From NCBI GenBank assembly GCA_001443525.1, contig LKPX01000004.1, positions 1-64,000 on the forward strand: 64,000 nucleotides of DNA. The letters run 5' to 3'. Source of the DNA: Desulfobacteraceae bacterium RAAP-1. Its GTDB lineage: Bacteria; Desulfobacterota; Desulfobacteria; Desulfobacterales; Desulfatirhabdiaceae. Made by a program: the position numbers and the translations under genes. This document shows positions 27,690-36,802 of the stretch, in pieces. The first letter of the stretch is position 1, and each line of letters starts with the position of its first letter. A model generated the notes under the pieces. That model was not told where the DNA came from. It saw nothing but the letters and a program-made list of their open reading frames with translations, and searched no databases.

Positions 27690-29356
27690 TTTTCTTTTCC
27701 TTTCCCGGTAAGGATGGATTCAGGATGACTTTCCAGATAATCCGCCAGAACGCGCAGGGAACGGGCCGCGTCTGAAAGCTCTTGCAGCACATCTCCCATG
27801 CGGTACTGAAGCGGCGAATCCTTTTGCAAAACCGCCTGTGAAGCAGCCAGTGACAGGCGGGCCTGTTTCAGCACAGCATCAATCTCAGGCGTGGTGTTGG
27901 TGCGTAATCCGCTGACCAGCATCTGAAGTTCGTTGACGGCGGGACCTATGGCTCGCAGGGATTTTAGAAGTTCCGGCGAACCGATGATCCCTTTTGCACT
28001 GTGAATCGTATCTTTCAGATCTTTTCCTATCTGGTCAATGGGCAGTCTGTCCAGTTTATCCACCACATGATTGATTTTAGTACCAAGTTCTTCGATCTGA
28101 GTTGGCAGGGTAGGAATCGTAGGATAAGCGCCTTTATAAGAGGCCGATGCCCTCTGTGCATCCGGAAAAAAATCAAGCGCTACAAACTGCTGACCGGTCA
28201 CCAGATTCCCTGTCTGGAGCTGCGCGCACAATCCTTTGGCCACCAGATAATTGATGATATTTTTAGGATTATGCTGTCCCTTGTCTTTTTTGATGCTGAC
28301 ACGCCCGGGTTCTATCATGATCAGAACCGGTATATCAAAGACTTTCCGGGCGCCGTCGTACTCCAGCTTTAGATCCAGCACCTCGCCGATTTGGATACCA
28401 CGGAACTCAACCGGCGCTCCGGGTGAAAGACCGCGAACAGACGTATTGAAATTCAGGATAAACAGTTTCTTTTCTGGATAATCTTTTTTCTGAGCAGCTT
28501 CCCGATTGGCAAAAAGAGTAAAAACCGCATCTTCAGAAGCGGTCGCTTCAGGTGCTTCAAAATTATCCACGACATCAAAAGCGATGCCGCCAACCATCAG
28601 CGATACCAGAGATTCTGTTTGAAGATGGAACCCCTGGGAGTCCAGTTTCATATCAAAACCACTGGCATTCCAGAACCGCGTGTTCTGATGAACATATTCA
28701 TCATACGGCGCATTAATGAATATTTTAAACAAAATACCGGAGCCATCCGACACCAGGTTATAGGCGATCACTTTGCCCACCGTAATCTGACGATAGTAAA
28801 CCGGAGATCCGATTTCAATAGAACCCTTACGTTCCGCTTTCAGAGCGAAAACACGTCCTGGATCCGTCGTCGTCACGATAGGAGGTTCTTCCAAACCTTT
28901 AAAATTGCGTTCGGGATCCCCTGATTTTCCTGGATCCATATCTATATAGGCGCCTGAAAACAAGGTTCCCAGCCCAGAGATGCCCTGGACAGCAATTCTG
29001 GCCCGAACCACCCAAAATCTCGTGTTTTTGGACAGATATGCTTCGGCGCCCTTTACAAACTGGGCTTTCACCAATACTTTGGAAAAGTCCTTGCTCAAGG
29101 ACAGGTCCGTCACCTGCCCGATTTCTACATCCTTGTAGCGGATTTTGGTTTTACCGGCTTCGAGCCCTTCGGCTGTTTTAAATGTGATGGTAACTTCAGG
29201 CCCCTTTTCAGAAAAGGTTTTATAGATGAGCCAGCATCCAACCAGCGCTGCAACGACCGGAATAATCCATACAATAGAGATGTAATGTTTACGGGAACGG
29301 ATAACAGGCTGCGGAATATCGGTATTGTCAGGTTCCAGGGAAGTATTCACATTCAT
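27686..29356 (-). CDS. pqiB: Intermembrane transport protein PqiB (three MCE/MlaD domains)
   Basis: 556 aa. An N-terminal transmembrane helix (~28-47) is followed by three MCE domains, each marked by the G-(V/I)-(K)-(I/V)-G-V-L pattern. First: KTAEGLEAGKTKIRYKDVEIG. Second: ERKGSIEIGSPVYYRQITVGKV. Third: VRGLSPGAPVEFRGIQIGEV. A long alpha-helical tail (~430-556) would form the needle bundle to the outer membrane. The stop overlaps pqiC and the start overlaps the second pqiA half. Length is normal for PqiB. Confidence 0.93.
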   Translation of the reverse strand: MNVNTSLEPDNTDIPQPVIRSRKHYISIVWIIPVVAALVGCWLIYKTFSEKGPEVTITFKTAEGLEAGKTKIRYKDVEIGQVTDLSLSKDFSKVLVKAQFVKGAEAYLSKNTRFWVVRARIAVQGISGLGTLFSGAYIDMDPGKSGDPERNFKGLEEPPIVTTTDPGRVFALKAERKGSIEIGSPVYYRQITVGKVIAYNLVSDGSGILFKIFINAPYDEYVHQNTRFWNASGFDMKLDSQGFHLQTESLVSLMVGGIAFDVVDNFEAPEATASEDAVFTLFANREAAQKKDYPEKKLFILNFNTSVRGLSPGAPVEFRGIQIGEVLDLKLEYDGARKVFDIPVLIMIEPGRVSIKKDKGQHNPKNIINYLVAKGLCAQLQTGNLVTGQQFVALDFFPDAQRASASYKGAYPTIPTLPTQIEELGTKINHVVDKLDRLPIDQIGKDLKDTIHSAKGIIGSPELLKSLRAIGPAVNELQMLVSGLRTNTTPEIDAVLKQARLSLAASQAVLQKDSPLQYRMGDVLQELSDAARSLRVLADYLESHPESILTGKGKEK

Positions 29357-30014
29357 CTTCAGGTTCCTTTACATCCCAGATAAGCCTGGGATCAAAACCC
29401 ATGGCGGCAAACATGGTCAGGAGCACAACAGCGGCAAAATAAATAACACCGCTTCGAGGCTCGACATTGGCCAGAGCGCCCAGATGCACCAAAGCCACAA
29501 GAATGGTGACCACAAAAACATCCACCATGGACCAACGCCCGATCGTCTCGACAATACGATACAAACGCGTGCGATCTTTAGGACGCCATCCGGAATGGCG
29601 CTGGACGGAAATTACCAGAAAAGAGAGGATCAGCAGCTTCAGGACGGGAATGAAAATACTGGCCGTAAAGATAATCAGGGCGATCGGCCACATTCCGGTA
29701 GCGATGAAATATATCACACCGCTCATAATGGTATCCGTCTGCACACTTCCTAGGGAAGTCACAGTGGTGATAGGGATCAGATTGGCCGGAATATAAAAAA
29801 TCAAAGCCGCTATAATCAGCGCCCATGTACGCGCAATACTATTGGGCTTTCGAAGGTGCAGCGTTTCTCCACATCTCGGACATCTGCCAAATAGCCCTGT
29901 ACTTGCTTCAGGAGGTCTCCGAACCAGTAAATGGCATACCGGACAGCTCAGCAGAAACGCCGCTTTTGCCGTAGCCACCGTCTCTGGTATCAGTACGTCT
30001 TCCACTGTTTCCAT
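29328..30014 (-). CDS. pqiA: PqiA half-protein (second module)
   Basis: About 228 aa from the ATG at 30014; an earlier in-frame ATG at 30077 adds a non-conserved stretch. It carries one of the two PqiA repeats: a zinc-ribbon-like CPVCHLLV and RCPRCGETL pair at the N-terminus, then four membrane helices (NLIPITTV motif, GVIYFIATGMWPIALIIF, the RWSMVDVFVV loop). In E. coli these repeats are fused in one ~417-aa protein. Here the two halves are separate, overlapping genes. It overlaps pqiB by 29 bases. Confidence 0.85.
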   Translation of the reverse strand: METVEDVLIPETVATAKAAFLLSCPVCHLLVRRPPEASTGLFGRCPRCGETLHLRKPNSIARTWALIIAALIFYIPANLIPITTVTSLGSVQTDTIMSGVIYFIATGMWPIALIIFTASIFIPVLKLLILSFLVISVQRHSGWRPKDRTRLYRIVETIGRWSMVDVFVVTILVALVHLGALANVEPRSGVIYFAAVVLLTMFAAMGFDPRLIWDVKEPEDECEYFPGT

Positions 30015-30595
30015 ATTTGATGCGGATCCAAAGACGCCATACAGGCTGCGAGAACAAAAATAAGCGCCATAAAGCAAAACAGCGCAACATCAGGAATAAT
30101 CTGCGCCATCTTTGCCAGTTTGACAATGGACACCAGAACCCCCACCATAAAAACTTCCATCATGCTCCACGAACCCAGCTTCTGCACCCAGCGAAACAAG
30201 ACAAACATGCCGGGAAATTTCACGCCCAAATACAGCGGCAACAGAACATACATCAGCAGGAGAATCTGCAATAGCGGAGCGATAAACGTGGTAAACAGAA
30301 CCAGCAGCGCCAGCCAGGGCATTCCGGATATATAAAACCGTCGAATCCCGGTCAGCAGCAGCACATGCCGAGACTGCCCCTGAATTTTAAATCCCAGAAA
30401 CGGAAACGAATTGGCCAGGATCAGCAGAAACAGACCCGCGAGCGCCAGCGCCAGCGTGCGTTCCACACTGTTGCGTTTGGACTGCGCCAGCAACGCTCCG
30501 CAACGGCAACAATAAGCGCTCATGCCATCCGGAATTTCAGAAACACGATGAAGAAGATCGCAGTCGTGGCAGGCAATCAAATGCTCATTCTTCAT
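29990..30595 (-). CDS. pqiA: PqiA half-protein (first module)
   Basis: 201 aa. N-terminal CHDCDLLH and CCRCGALL zinc-ribbon pair, then four helices with the PqiA signatures NSFPFLGFKIQG and the GSWSMMEVFMVGVLVS loop. It is the partner of the half at 29328; together they equal one standard PqiA, the inner-membrane subunit of the Pqi lipid-transport system. The two frames overlap by 25 bases, so a fission rather than a frameshift is likely: each has its own start and zinc ribbon. Confidence 0.85.
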   Translation of the reverse strand: MKNEHLIACHDCDLLHRVSEIPDGMSAYCCRCGALLAQSKRNSVERTLALALAGLFLLILANSFPFLGFKIQGQSRHVLLLTGIRRFYISGMPWLALLVLFTTFIAPLLQILLLMYVLLPLYLGVKFPGMFVLFRWVQKLGSWSMMEVFMVGVLVSIVKLAKMAQIIPDVALFCFMALIFVLAACMASLDPHQIWKQWKTY

Positions 30596-30617
30596 AGTTT
30601 TATACCTTTATAAATTT

Positions 30618-30770
30618 GACGGCTTCATAAAAAGCCCGCATGCTGCGCCAGCGCCGCATCCATCGTCATTGCAGCGTACGACAGGTACGCTTCATTTTTT
30701 CAGGATTTGCGCGCCTTGCCTGTGAGCTTTTTACAAAGCCGTCCGAAATTCGACTTTTTACGAAGGCATC
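30618..30770. repeat. Palindromic intergenic repeat, full copy
   Basis: Begins gacggcttcataaaaagccc and its arm returns as gagctttttacaaagccgtc near 30744. The centre is gcgtacgacaggtacgc, a perfect 6-bp arm around a 5-base loop. A tail (gaaattcgactttttacgaaggcatc) follows the right arm. The copy at 60956 is nearly identical. It lies in the gap between lgt and pqiA. Confidence 0.85.
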
Positions 30771-30875
30771 AAATTTATCACATGACTCCGGATGGCCATG
30801 TTATATACTATTTTCAAAGGATGATTTCAAGATAAACGAATATGAATGGATAGATGCACCGGCTACGGCAGGCAG

Positions 30876-31655
30876 TCATGGTTTCCTTACCGCACGCGCC
30901 ACCAGCCAGATCCCCAGGAGTACAAACGGGATGCTCAGCCACTGACCGACACTTAATATCAGATTGGCTTCATACACCGCCTCCTGCCGTGTTTTGAGGA
31001 ACTCCAGCAGAAACCGCGCAAAAAACACCAGAATCAGAAAGACTCCCAGCAGCAGCCCCTTTTTTTCGGCGTTACCAGAGCGGCGATACATCAGCACCAA
31101 GACAACAAAAATAATAGCATAAGCAAGCGCTTCATAGAGCTGAACCGGATGCCTGGGTACGGCATCCACCCTGTCAAACACCACAGCCCAGCTTCGCGTC
31201 GTGGGAAGGCCGAGAATTTCCGAATTAAAAAAGTTGCCGATTCGTATAAAAGATCCGGCCAGCGCCACTGGCAGCACAATCCGATCGAGCAGCCAGAGAT
31301 AAGACGGACGACCGCTTTTTCGGGTATAGATATAGAGCGCCGTCAAAATTCCGATCGCTCCCCCATGACTGGCCAGCCCGCCTTCCCATATCTCAAGAAT
31401 CTCGACGGGATGGCTCAAATAATAAACCGGATCGTAAAACAGACAATGTCCCAAACGCGCGCCAATCAGAACGCCGAAAAACATGTATATAAATAGACTG
31501 TCCAGCTCATCTTCCGATCTGCCTTCCCGCCGATATATCCATTGAATGATTTTAAAACCAATCAGAAATGAAGTAGCAAACAGCACCCCATACCAGCGAA
31601 TCGACAGAGGGCCGACATGAAAAATAACAGGATCGATGTTCCAGTGAATGTACAT
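30876..31655 (-). CDS. lgt: Prolipoprotein diacylglyceryl transferase
   Basis: 259 aa, seven helices. Transfers a diacylglyceryl group to the lipobox cysteine. Visible motifs: SIRWYGVLFA, the (G)ARLGHCLFYDP segment, GGLASHGGAIG, and the Lgt signature GSFIRIGNFFNSEILG with the essential Arg and Asn; later RHPVQLYEAL. Normal length. The TPR protein at 31687 is encoded just upstream on the same strand. Confidence 0.95.
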   Translation of the reverse strand: MYIHWNIDPVIFHVGPLSIRWYGVLFATSFLIGFKIIQWIYRREGRSEDELDSLFIYMFFGVLIGARLGHCLFYDPVYYLSHPVEILEIWEGGLASHGGAIGILTALYIYTRKSGRPSYLWLLDRIVLPVALAGSFIRIGNFFNSEILGLPTTRSWAVVFDRVDAVPRHPVQLYEALAYAIIFVVLVLMYRRSGNAEKKGLLLGVFLILVFFARFLLEFLKTRQEAVYEANLILSVGQWLSIPFVLLGIWLVARAVRKP

Positions 31656-31686
31656 TACCTTTTATCCATATTCGATTTTTCTTTCA

Positions 31687-32343
31687 TTATTTCGTCTCTT
31701 CCGTGGAAGAAGTCGCCTGTTGTTTCAGCGTTTTCAACATCTCTTCCACAGACTGGCCGCTGGAAAGGGCCGCCAGCGGATTGATGGCAAGCACAGATTC
31801 CCACGCCCGTATTGCGCCTGCCTTGTCATTCAGGTCATAAAGTAAAACGATACCTTTGTCGATACGGCTGATTTCATGTTTCGGATCGATTTCAGCCGCC
31901 TTGTCAAACGCATGAATCGCTTCCCGAGGTTTACCGCTGAGGCGGTACATTACGCCCATATCGGTCCAAACATTGGCGTTTTGAGGATTGATGTCCAGCG
32001 CCTTCTGGTACGCCCGAATAGCCTCCTGATATCTGTTGGCGTCAAAACAGGCATCTCCCAGATCAATCCAGCCCTGAAGATCATGGGGATTTTTCTGAAC
32101 CAGGCTGCTCAATGCCTCAATGCGAGACGCCATTTCCGGGGACTGGCTTTTTGCAGGCGCATCGCCGGTAAATTGCCCCATCGGAATACTGCCGGATTTA
32201 TAAACGCCCACCACCACCCCGACAAAAAAACCGATCACCAGAAATCCAACCGCAATCCAGACGACATTATAACGGTTATCCGACGATTTGCCACTTTTTT
32301 TTACAGATGGTATCGCACTGTCACTTTTTTCTACATCTTCCAT
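31687..32343 (-). CDS. Membrane-anchored TPR protein
   Basis: 218 aa behind caggagg. One transmembrane helix (~27-47), then about three TPR units, clearest at residues ~90-185 (DLQGWIDLGDACFDANRYQE, ALDINPQNANVWTDMGVMY, AAEIDPKHEISRIDKGIVLL). The helix puts the TPR domain in the periplasm. It resembles CcmI-like C-terminal parts and small assembly factors, but no specific partner can be named. The 32344-32558 stretch shows no gene. Confidence 0.82.
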   Translation of the reverse strand: MEDVEKSDSAIPSVKKSGKSSDNRYNVVWIAVGFLVIGFFVGVVVGVYKSGSIPMGQFTGDAPAKSQSPEMASRIEALSSLVQKNPHDLQGWIDLGDACFDANRYQEAIRAYQKALDINPQNANVWTDMGVMYRLSGKPREAIHAFDKAAEIDPKHEISRIDKGIVLLYDLNDKAGAIRAWESVLAINPLAALSSGQSVEEMLKTLKQQATSSTEETK

Positions 32344-32558
32344 ACCTGCATTTTCCTCCTGAATCGTAAAAATAGATGATGCCAGGCATTACGCCTGACA
32401 ACCGATGCCGTTGCCACAGGAGTTCTCTGTCCAAGGGCAAATATCTCCACAGGCAATGGACAACATCCTGAAAACCGCATCACATCACCCATATCATCAG
32501 GAAAATGCAGAAATTATACCAGACGGCAAGCAGTTCCCAATCGAGGCGGTGAATTGCA

Positions 32559-33611
32559 TCAGATTGCATAACGGCAGGAACGCACCTGAATCAGCTCCGC
32601 CGTGATACTGACCGCGATCTCTTCCGGGGTCTGTGCGCCGATGGACAGGCCGATGGGACTGTGTACCCGTTTAAAATCCGCGGCGGGAAATCCTTCTATT
32701 TCAAGCGCGTTGTAAATAGCATCGCGCTTTTTCCGGGAGCCGATCATGCCGATGTAACCGGCAGGCGTTCGCAGCGCCTGCGCCAGTACTGTCTTGTCAT
32801 GCAGATGCCCGCGGGTGAGGATGACAATATAAGCATCTTCATGAATAATGCGCCCCTCAAAAGCCCTGTCAAACGACGGCAGCACCTCCACCTCATCCGC
32901 TTCCGGAAAACGGCTGCGGTTGGCAAATTCGTCGCGGTCATCCAGTATTACCGTACGAAACCCCACCATTCTGGTGAAAATGGCGGTCTGAAGACTGACA
33001 TGGCCCGCACCCAATAAATATACCGTATCCTGAGCGTATATGGGTTCGATAAACAAGCGCCGGCCACCGACTATTTTCAGAACAGGCATCCGCAGATGAT
33101 CCGTCACCGCTCCAATATCCGCCTGCATGGCTTTCGATAATTCCACATAACCGATTTTTTTGCCATCTTCCTGCAGGATCATCCGGCTGATCCGCAAAGG
33201 TGAAGCGCCAACAGACGTCAATTCCGTTATCATCACTCCTTTTCGGCGATGGTTCAGCATATCCAGCAGCTCCGAAAAAAACAGAACGGTTTCGGCGTTT
33301 GCATTCAGGGACTCCAGCAGGATTTCCATTTTCCCGCCGCAGATCATATCCATCTTGTCCACAACTTCTGACGTCAGATCAAAGGAACAGAGCACTGCCT
33401 TCCGGCTGCCCAGAATGTCTCGAGACAGCCGCAACACTTCGGCTTCAATCCAGCCACCGCCGACAGTTCCTGAAACGATGTGATCTTCCCCCAGAACCAT
33501 TCGGGTTCCAGCGGCTCTCGGCGTCGAGCCATCCTGACTCACGACCAGCGACACAACGACCGGCTTTTCCTGTTCCAGATATCTGTAAATATCAGTTACC
33601 CAGTTTTTCAT
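32559..33611 (-). CDS. xdhC: XdhC/CoxI-family molybdenum hydroxylase maturation factor
   Basis: 350 aa from the ATG at 33611, which has aaggagc upstream; the longer frame to 33812 is low-quality and overlaps the ligase gene. The N-terminal XdhC_CoxI domain carries SQDGSTPRAAGTRMVL and GTVGGGWIEAEVL. The C-terminal Rossmann domain carries VYLLGAGHVSLQTAIFTRMV, followed by LDDRDEFANRSRFP and MIGSRKKRDAIYNALE. XdhC binds Moco, promotes its sulfuration and inserts it into xanthine-dehydrogenase-family enzymes, so its client is almost surely the Mop aldehyde oxidoreductase of the same operon. It is the last gene of a chain of overlapping genes. Confidence 0.92.
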   Translation of the reverse strand: MKNWVTDIYRYLEQEKPVVVSLVVSQDGSTPRAAGTRMVLGEDHIVSGTVGGGWIEAEVLRLSRDILGSRKAVLCSFDLTSEVVDKMDMICGGKMEILLESLNANAETVLFFSELLDMLNHRRKGVMITELTSVGASPLRISRMILQEDGKKIGYVELSKAMQADIGAVTDHLRMPVLKIVGGRRLFIEPIYAQDTVYLLGAGHVSLQTAIFTRMVGFRTVILDDRDEFANRSRFPEADEVEVLPSFDRAFEGRIIHEDAYIVILTRGHLHDKTVLAQALRTPAGYIGMIGSRKKRDAIYNALEIEGFPAADFKRVHSPIGLSIGAQTPEEIAVSITAELIQVRSCRYAI

Positions 33612-34963
33612 GATATTATGCTCCTTTTGAGACACCGTTTTTGCATTGTCGGGATGCTGCTGCAACAGATACAGCGCACCGGCGCCAGCGTCAGCATGCC
33701 GGCATCCACCGCCACCCGAAACTCCGGGATATTCATGAGTATTTGCACAGCGGCCTGAGCGGTGCGATCCGGATCGGTTTCCGGAACCAGCATCAGGGAA
33801 ACGGCCAGACAATCCCTGTTCAGTTGCGTTGTCAGTGTCGCCTGGACATCCATCACTCCAGGCAATGGAAAGAATGCTTCGTCCAGCAGCGGCAGGCCTG
33901 TCAACGCTCCCGAACGCAAACAGGCCATATTTTCAAGGCGATAAATTCTGTGATCCAGCCGTTTCAGCACTGCACCGCAGGGACAATCCGTTGTCAGAAA
34001 TCGGGATATATCTCCTGTGCGGTAACGAATCAGCGGCGCGGCAACGCGGGTCAGCGTCGTTACCACAATTTCGCCCCACACGCCATCCGGCGCCGGAAAC
34101 CCGGTTTCGGGATTCACAATCTCGATATAGAGATCGGCTTCCCGAAGATGACATCCCTGACGCGCCCGACATTCAACGCCGCCGCCCCACCCCATTTCCG
34201 TCATTCCGTAATGCGTATATACCGGACAATTCAGTTCTCTTTCAAGCACATCAACAACGGCGCGAGGCACATAGTCGGTGGTGAGCAAAACACCGCTCAA
34301 CCGGCTCCGGAGCAACGCTGCGCTATCGCCGCTTCGCGCTATTGCCAGCACATGGATCGGTGCGCCTACCAGACAGGTAACATCACGCTGGAGAATAACA
34401 TCCACTGCATCGCGGACATCTTTCAGGGGACCATACGGCAGACTTTTCAGCCCCATCCGTTCAAGCGCTTTGCCCAGCAACCCGCCCGCACCATCGGGCC
34501 TGTCACAAGGCAGCAGGATCATGACCCGATCACCGTCATGCACCAGCGCAGACATGCCATAATGGAAAAAGGCCTCAGTACGTTCGAGGTCTTCCCGACT
34601 GAAAAAAATGCGTTTGGCCTGCCCTGTGGTGCCGGAAGTCTGAAGTGTTACACAACGCTCGACATCGCTTTGAGACACACAGAGAAACTGCAATGCGTGA
34701 TCTCCCCGAATATCCGCCGCTGTGGTAAACGGCAGCAGGCTTATGTCCGCCAAAGAGCGGAAATCCGCCGGGACCACCCTTGCCATACGTTTACGATAAA
34801 ATGGGCTGGCCGCACACACCTTTTCAAGAGTATCGCGGATTTTCTGAAACTGATAGGACTCGATGCAAGAGCGCGTGCGACGCCCTCCATCTTCCGATGC
34901 GGCGGCGATATCGCTGAAAATCCAGTCTTCCAGAGGGGTTTTAGGAATCATGGCGGATATCAT
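33608..34963 (-). CDS. AMP-dependent CoA ligase-like protein (DVU_1553-type)
   Basis: 451 aa, similar to phenylacetate-CoA ligase (PaaK-type) in layout. N-terminal RKRMARVVPADFRSLADISLLPF precedes the adenylate P-loop TSGTTGQAKRIFF. The A5-like THYGMTEMGWGGGVEC and YRTGDISRF follow, then a short C-terminal domain. Overlaps radical SAM upstream by ATGA and XdhC downstream by ATGA. The substrate is unknown. Its presence beside an aldehyde oxidoreductase suggests activation of the acid product or of a small carboxylate used in maturation. I recall such proteins being named after Desulfovibrio vulgaris DVU_1553; this is recollection, not a search. Confidence 0.83.
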   Translation of the reverse strand: MISAMIPKTPLEDWIFSDIAAASEDGGRRTRSCIESYQFQKIRDTLEKVCAASPFYRKRMARVVPADFRSLADISLLPFTTAADIRGDHALQFLCVSQSDVERCVTLQTSGTTGQAKRIFFSREDLERTEAFFHYGMSALVHDGDRVMILLPCDRPDGAGGLLGKALERMGLKSLPYGPLKDVRDAVDVILQRDVTCLVGAPIHVLAIARSGDSAALLRSRLSGVLLTTDYVPRAVVDVLERELNCPVYTHYGMTEMGWGGGVECRARQGCHLREADLYIEIVNPETGFPAPDGVWGEIVVTTLTRVAAPLIRYRTGDISRFLTTDCPCGAVLKRLDHRIYRLENMACLRSGALTGLPLLDEAFFPLPGVMDVQATLTTQLNRDCLAVSLMLVPETDPDRTAQAAVQILMNIPEFRVAVDAGMLTLAPVRCICCSSIPTMQKRCLKRSIIS

Positions 34964-36354
34964 CGGTACAGGGGACGCCCCTGACTGTCGGTAAGATTAC
35001 AGGCGCAGAAAGGAATCAGCCGTCCATCATCTGATACGACGTGAATACAGCAATCCCGCAGGCGCTCCAGATCCAGGTTCCACGCATCCTGAAAAGCCAT
35101 AGCAGAAATGGAAAAAACACGGCTTCGGGCAACTTCCAGAAAACTGTCCAGATCCATTGCGTTGTCATCACCCGATGAAGTGTTCACGGAAAGATGCAGC
35201 TCATCTATCGCAGGATATTCGGCCGGCAGCGCTCCCCAGTCTCTGGCCACCGCAGCGATGGTGCGCCGCGCTCCCTTATCGGCGGGAAACGGCTTGCAAC
35301 AGGCATCTGTCATCGGCAGAGATATCAAAGGCGTCAGGCGTTCCGCGGATGTAACCAGAAACCTTGCATGGAAGGAACACAAGGCGTTTTCACATCCAGG
35401 GGGGCGAAAATCCGCCGCATGAATCATTCCATCCGTCTGGTTCTCCAGAGCTGTCATGATCTCAGGAAGTGTCATCCGGTCACAGTCTGCAGGCGTCAGG
35501 GGATATCGGCCCAAATAGCTGACGGGCTGGAAATGCACCCCCCGCACCGCCGGGAAAGCCTTCACTCCCCAGTTCACCACAGCGCCAATTTCTTGGTCAT
35601 TGACGCCAGGCACGACCAGAGGCACCAGAACAACACCAAGCCCTGCGGCTGCGCAGCGTTCAACAGCCCGCTCTTTTACCGCCAGAAGATCACGGCCGCG
35701 CAGCATCTGAAAGGTGTCAGCCGTCACGCCGTCAAACTGGAGAAAAACAGAAGACAGCCCCGCCTCCTTGAGCCTTTCGGCATAACCGGGTTCTTCCCCC
35801 AGTCGAAGTCCGTTGGTATTGAGCTGAACGAAGGCAAAACCCATCTCTTTACCCATTTCGATGATCCTGGGCAGATCGTCTCGAACCGTCGGTTCACCCC
35901 CGGAAATCTGGATATTACAGGCCGGCGCAACCGCATGAACCCGCGAATACCAGAACCGGATTTTCTTCAGATCCGGATCAGGCGCTTCAAAAGCTCCGGC
36001 ATCGGCGAAGCAGTACCGGCACCTCAGATTGCACCGCCGGGTGATTTCGATAAGCGCCGTACAGGTGATCTGCCGGTGTGAAGCACAAAGCCCGCAGTCT
36101 AGCGGACAGCCCCTGGCGACGTCCATGTAGCAGACCGGCGGACAAACCGGAAATTTGGGCCGCACCCAGGATACAAACGATGGACTCCCGCGCCAGATCA
36201 CCGTGCGGAACGCCCCATGATCCGGACAACACTTTTCCAGACAGATATCCGGCCCTCTCTTTACTCGAAAGGCAGGAACAGGCTTCAGGCATACGGGGCA
36301 TAGACTTTCCGTTTGAGACAGGAACGGCTGAACTCCGGATGCTTTAGTTGTCAT
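34960..36354 (-). CDS. trsS: Radical SAM protein, TrsS-like
   Basis: 464 aa. An N-terminal segment holds CPVCLKPVPA, CLEKCCPDHG and a second Cys cluster (PPVCYMDVARGCPLDCGLC). The radical SAM motif CNLRCRYC is at ~112, followed by NIQISGGEPTVRDDLP, QLNTNGLRLG and LQFDGVTADT. A further Cys-rich stretch (CENALCSFHA) and CCKP come later, with a long C-terminus ending in CIHVVSDDGRLIPFCACNL. The extra cysteines imply auxiliary Fe-S clusters. Family relatives are sometimes selenoproteins; here I see Cys, with no in-frame TGA. The product of the reaction is unknown. Every neighbour is linked by overlapping start/stop codons. Confidence 0.85.
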   Translation of the reverse strand: MTTKASGVQPFLSQTESLCPVCLKPVPAFRVKRGPDICLEKCCPDHGAFRTVIWRGSPSFVSWVRPKFPVCPPVCYMDVARGCPLDCGLCASHRQITCTALIEITRRCNLRCRYCFADAGAFEAPDPDLKKIRFWYSRVHAVAPACNIQISGGEPTVRDDLPRIIEMGKEMGFAFVQLNTNGLRLGEEPGYAERLKEAGLSSVFLQFDGVTADTFQMLRGRDLLAVKERAVERCAAAGLGVVLVPLVVPGVNDQEIGAVVNWGVKAFPAVRGVHFQPVSYLGRYPLTPADCDRMTLPEIMTALENQTDGMIHAADFRPPGCENALCSFHARFLVTSAERLTPLISLPMTDACCKPFPADKGARRTIAAVARDWGALPAEYPAIDELHLSVNTSSGDDNAMDLDSFLEVARSRVFSISAMAFQDAWNLDLERLRDCCIHVVSDDGRLIPFCACNLTDSQGRPLYR

Positions 36355-36802
36355 GGCTGTGGGGACCGGTCAGATCAAAACCGTGCTGCAGCAGAAGTTC
36401 CATCACCTGCTGATAAGCCCCGGCCACAAGAGAGCCGCACCTCTCAGGATGCGGCCGCCGGTTTTCTTCGCCGATGATATCGGCGCAGGAAATGCCGCCG
36501 TACAGACTTCCGGCGGTCTGCGTAAACCAGTCGCTCAGCTCCGCATACAGAAGCGGCAATTTTTCATCTTCGGTTTCATCTTCGGCGCCTTTGGCTGCAT
36601 ACAGGGCCAGTAGACAGGCTGCCCCAGTAAAAACGCCGCAGATTCCGCCGCTTCCGGCCCCGCCCAGACAAAGACCGGCCATAGCCCGCACCAGATCCGG
36701 GTCTGTCTGATTCCGGTTTTCCATATCCAGCAGCAGCAGAATCTGGCTGCAGCAATACCCCTGACCCGCCAGCCGCATCATGCGCAACGTGACATCGTTC
36801 AT
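36344..36802 (-). CDS. C-GCAxxG-C-C family protein (DVU_1555-type)
   Basis: 152 aa from the ATG at 36802, which overlaps the methyltransferase stop (ATGA). It keeps the family order of cysteines: GYCCSQ, then LCLGGAGSGGICGVFTGAACLL and CADII, ERCG. The C-GCAxxG-C-C family includes putative redox/metal-binding proteins of small size. A hypothetical role in electron or metal handling for the adjacent radical SAM or aldehyde oxidoreductase is inferred from position only. It overlaps the radical SAM gene by 11 nt. Confidence 0.82.
   Translation of the reverse strand: MNDVTLRMMRLAGQGYCCSQILLLLDMENRNQTDPDLVRAMAGLCLGGAGSGGICGVFTGAACLLALYAAKGAEDETEDEKLPLLYAELSDWFTQTAGSLYGGISCADIIGEENRRPHPERCGSLVAGAYQQVMELLLQHGFDLTGPHSHDN

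Noticed and set aside
34284-34984. Long plus-strand frames opposite the ligase and radical SAM genes (33641-34984, 35194-36081)
   Set aside because: Compositional shadows of GC-rich minus-strand genes: no motif, and the opposite strand shows strong family signatures.
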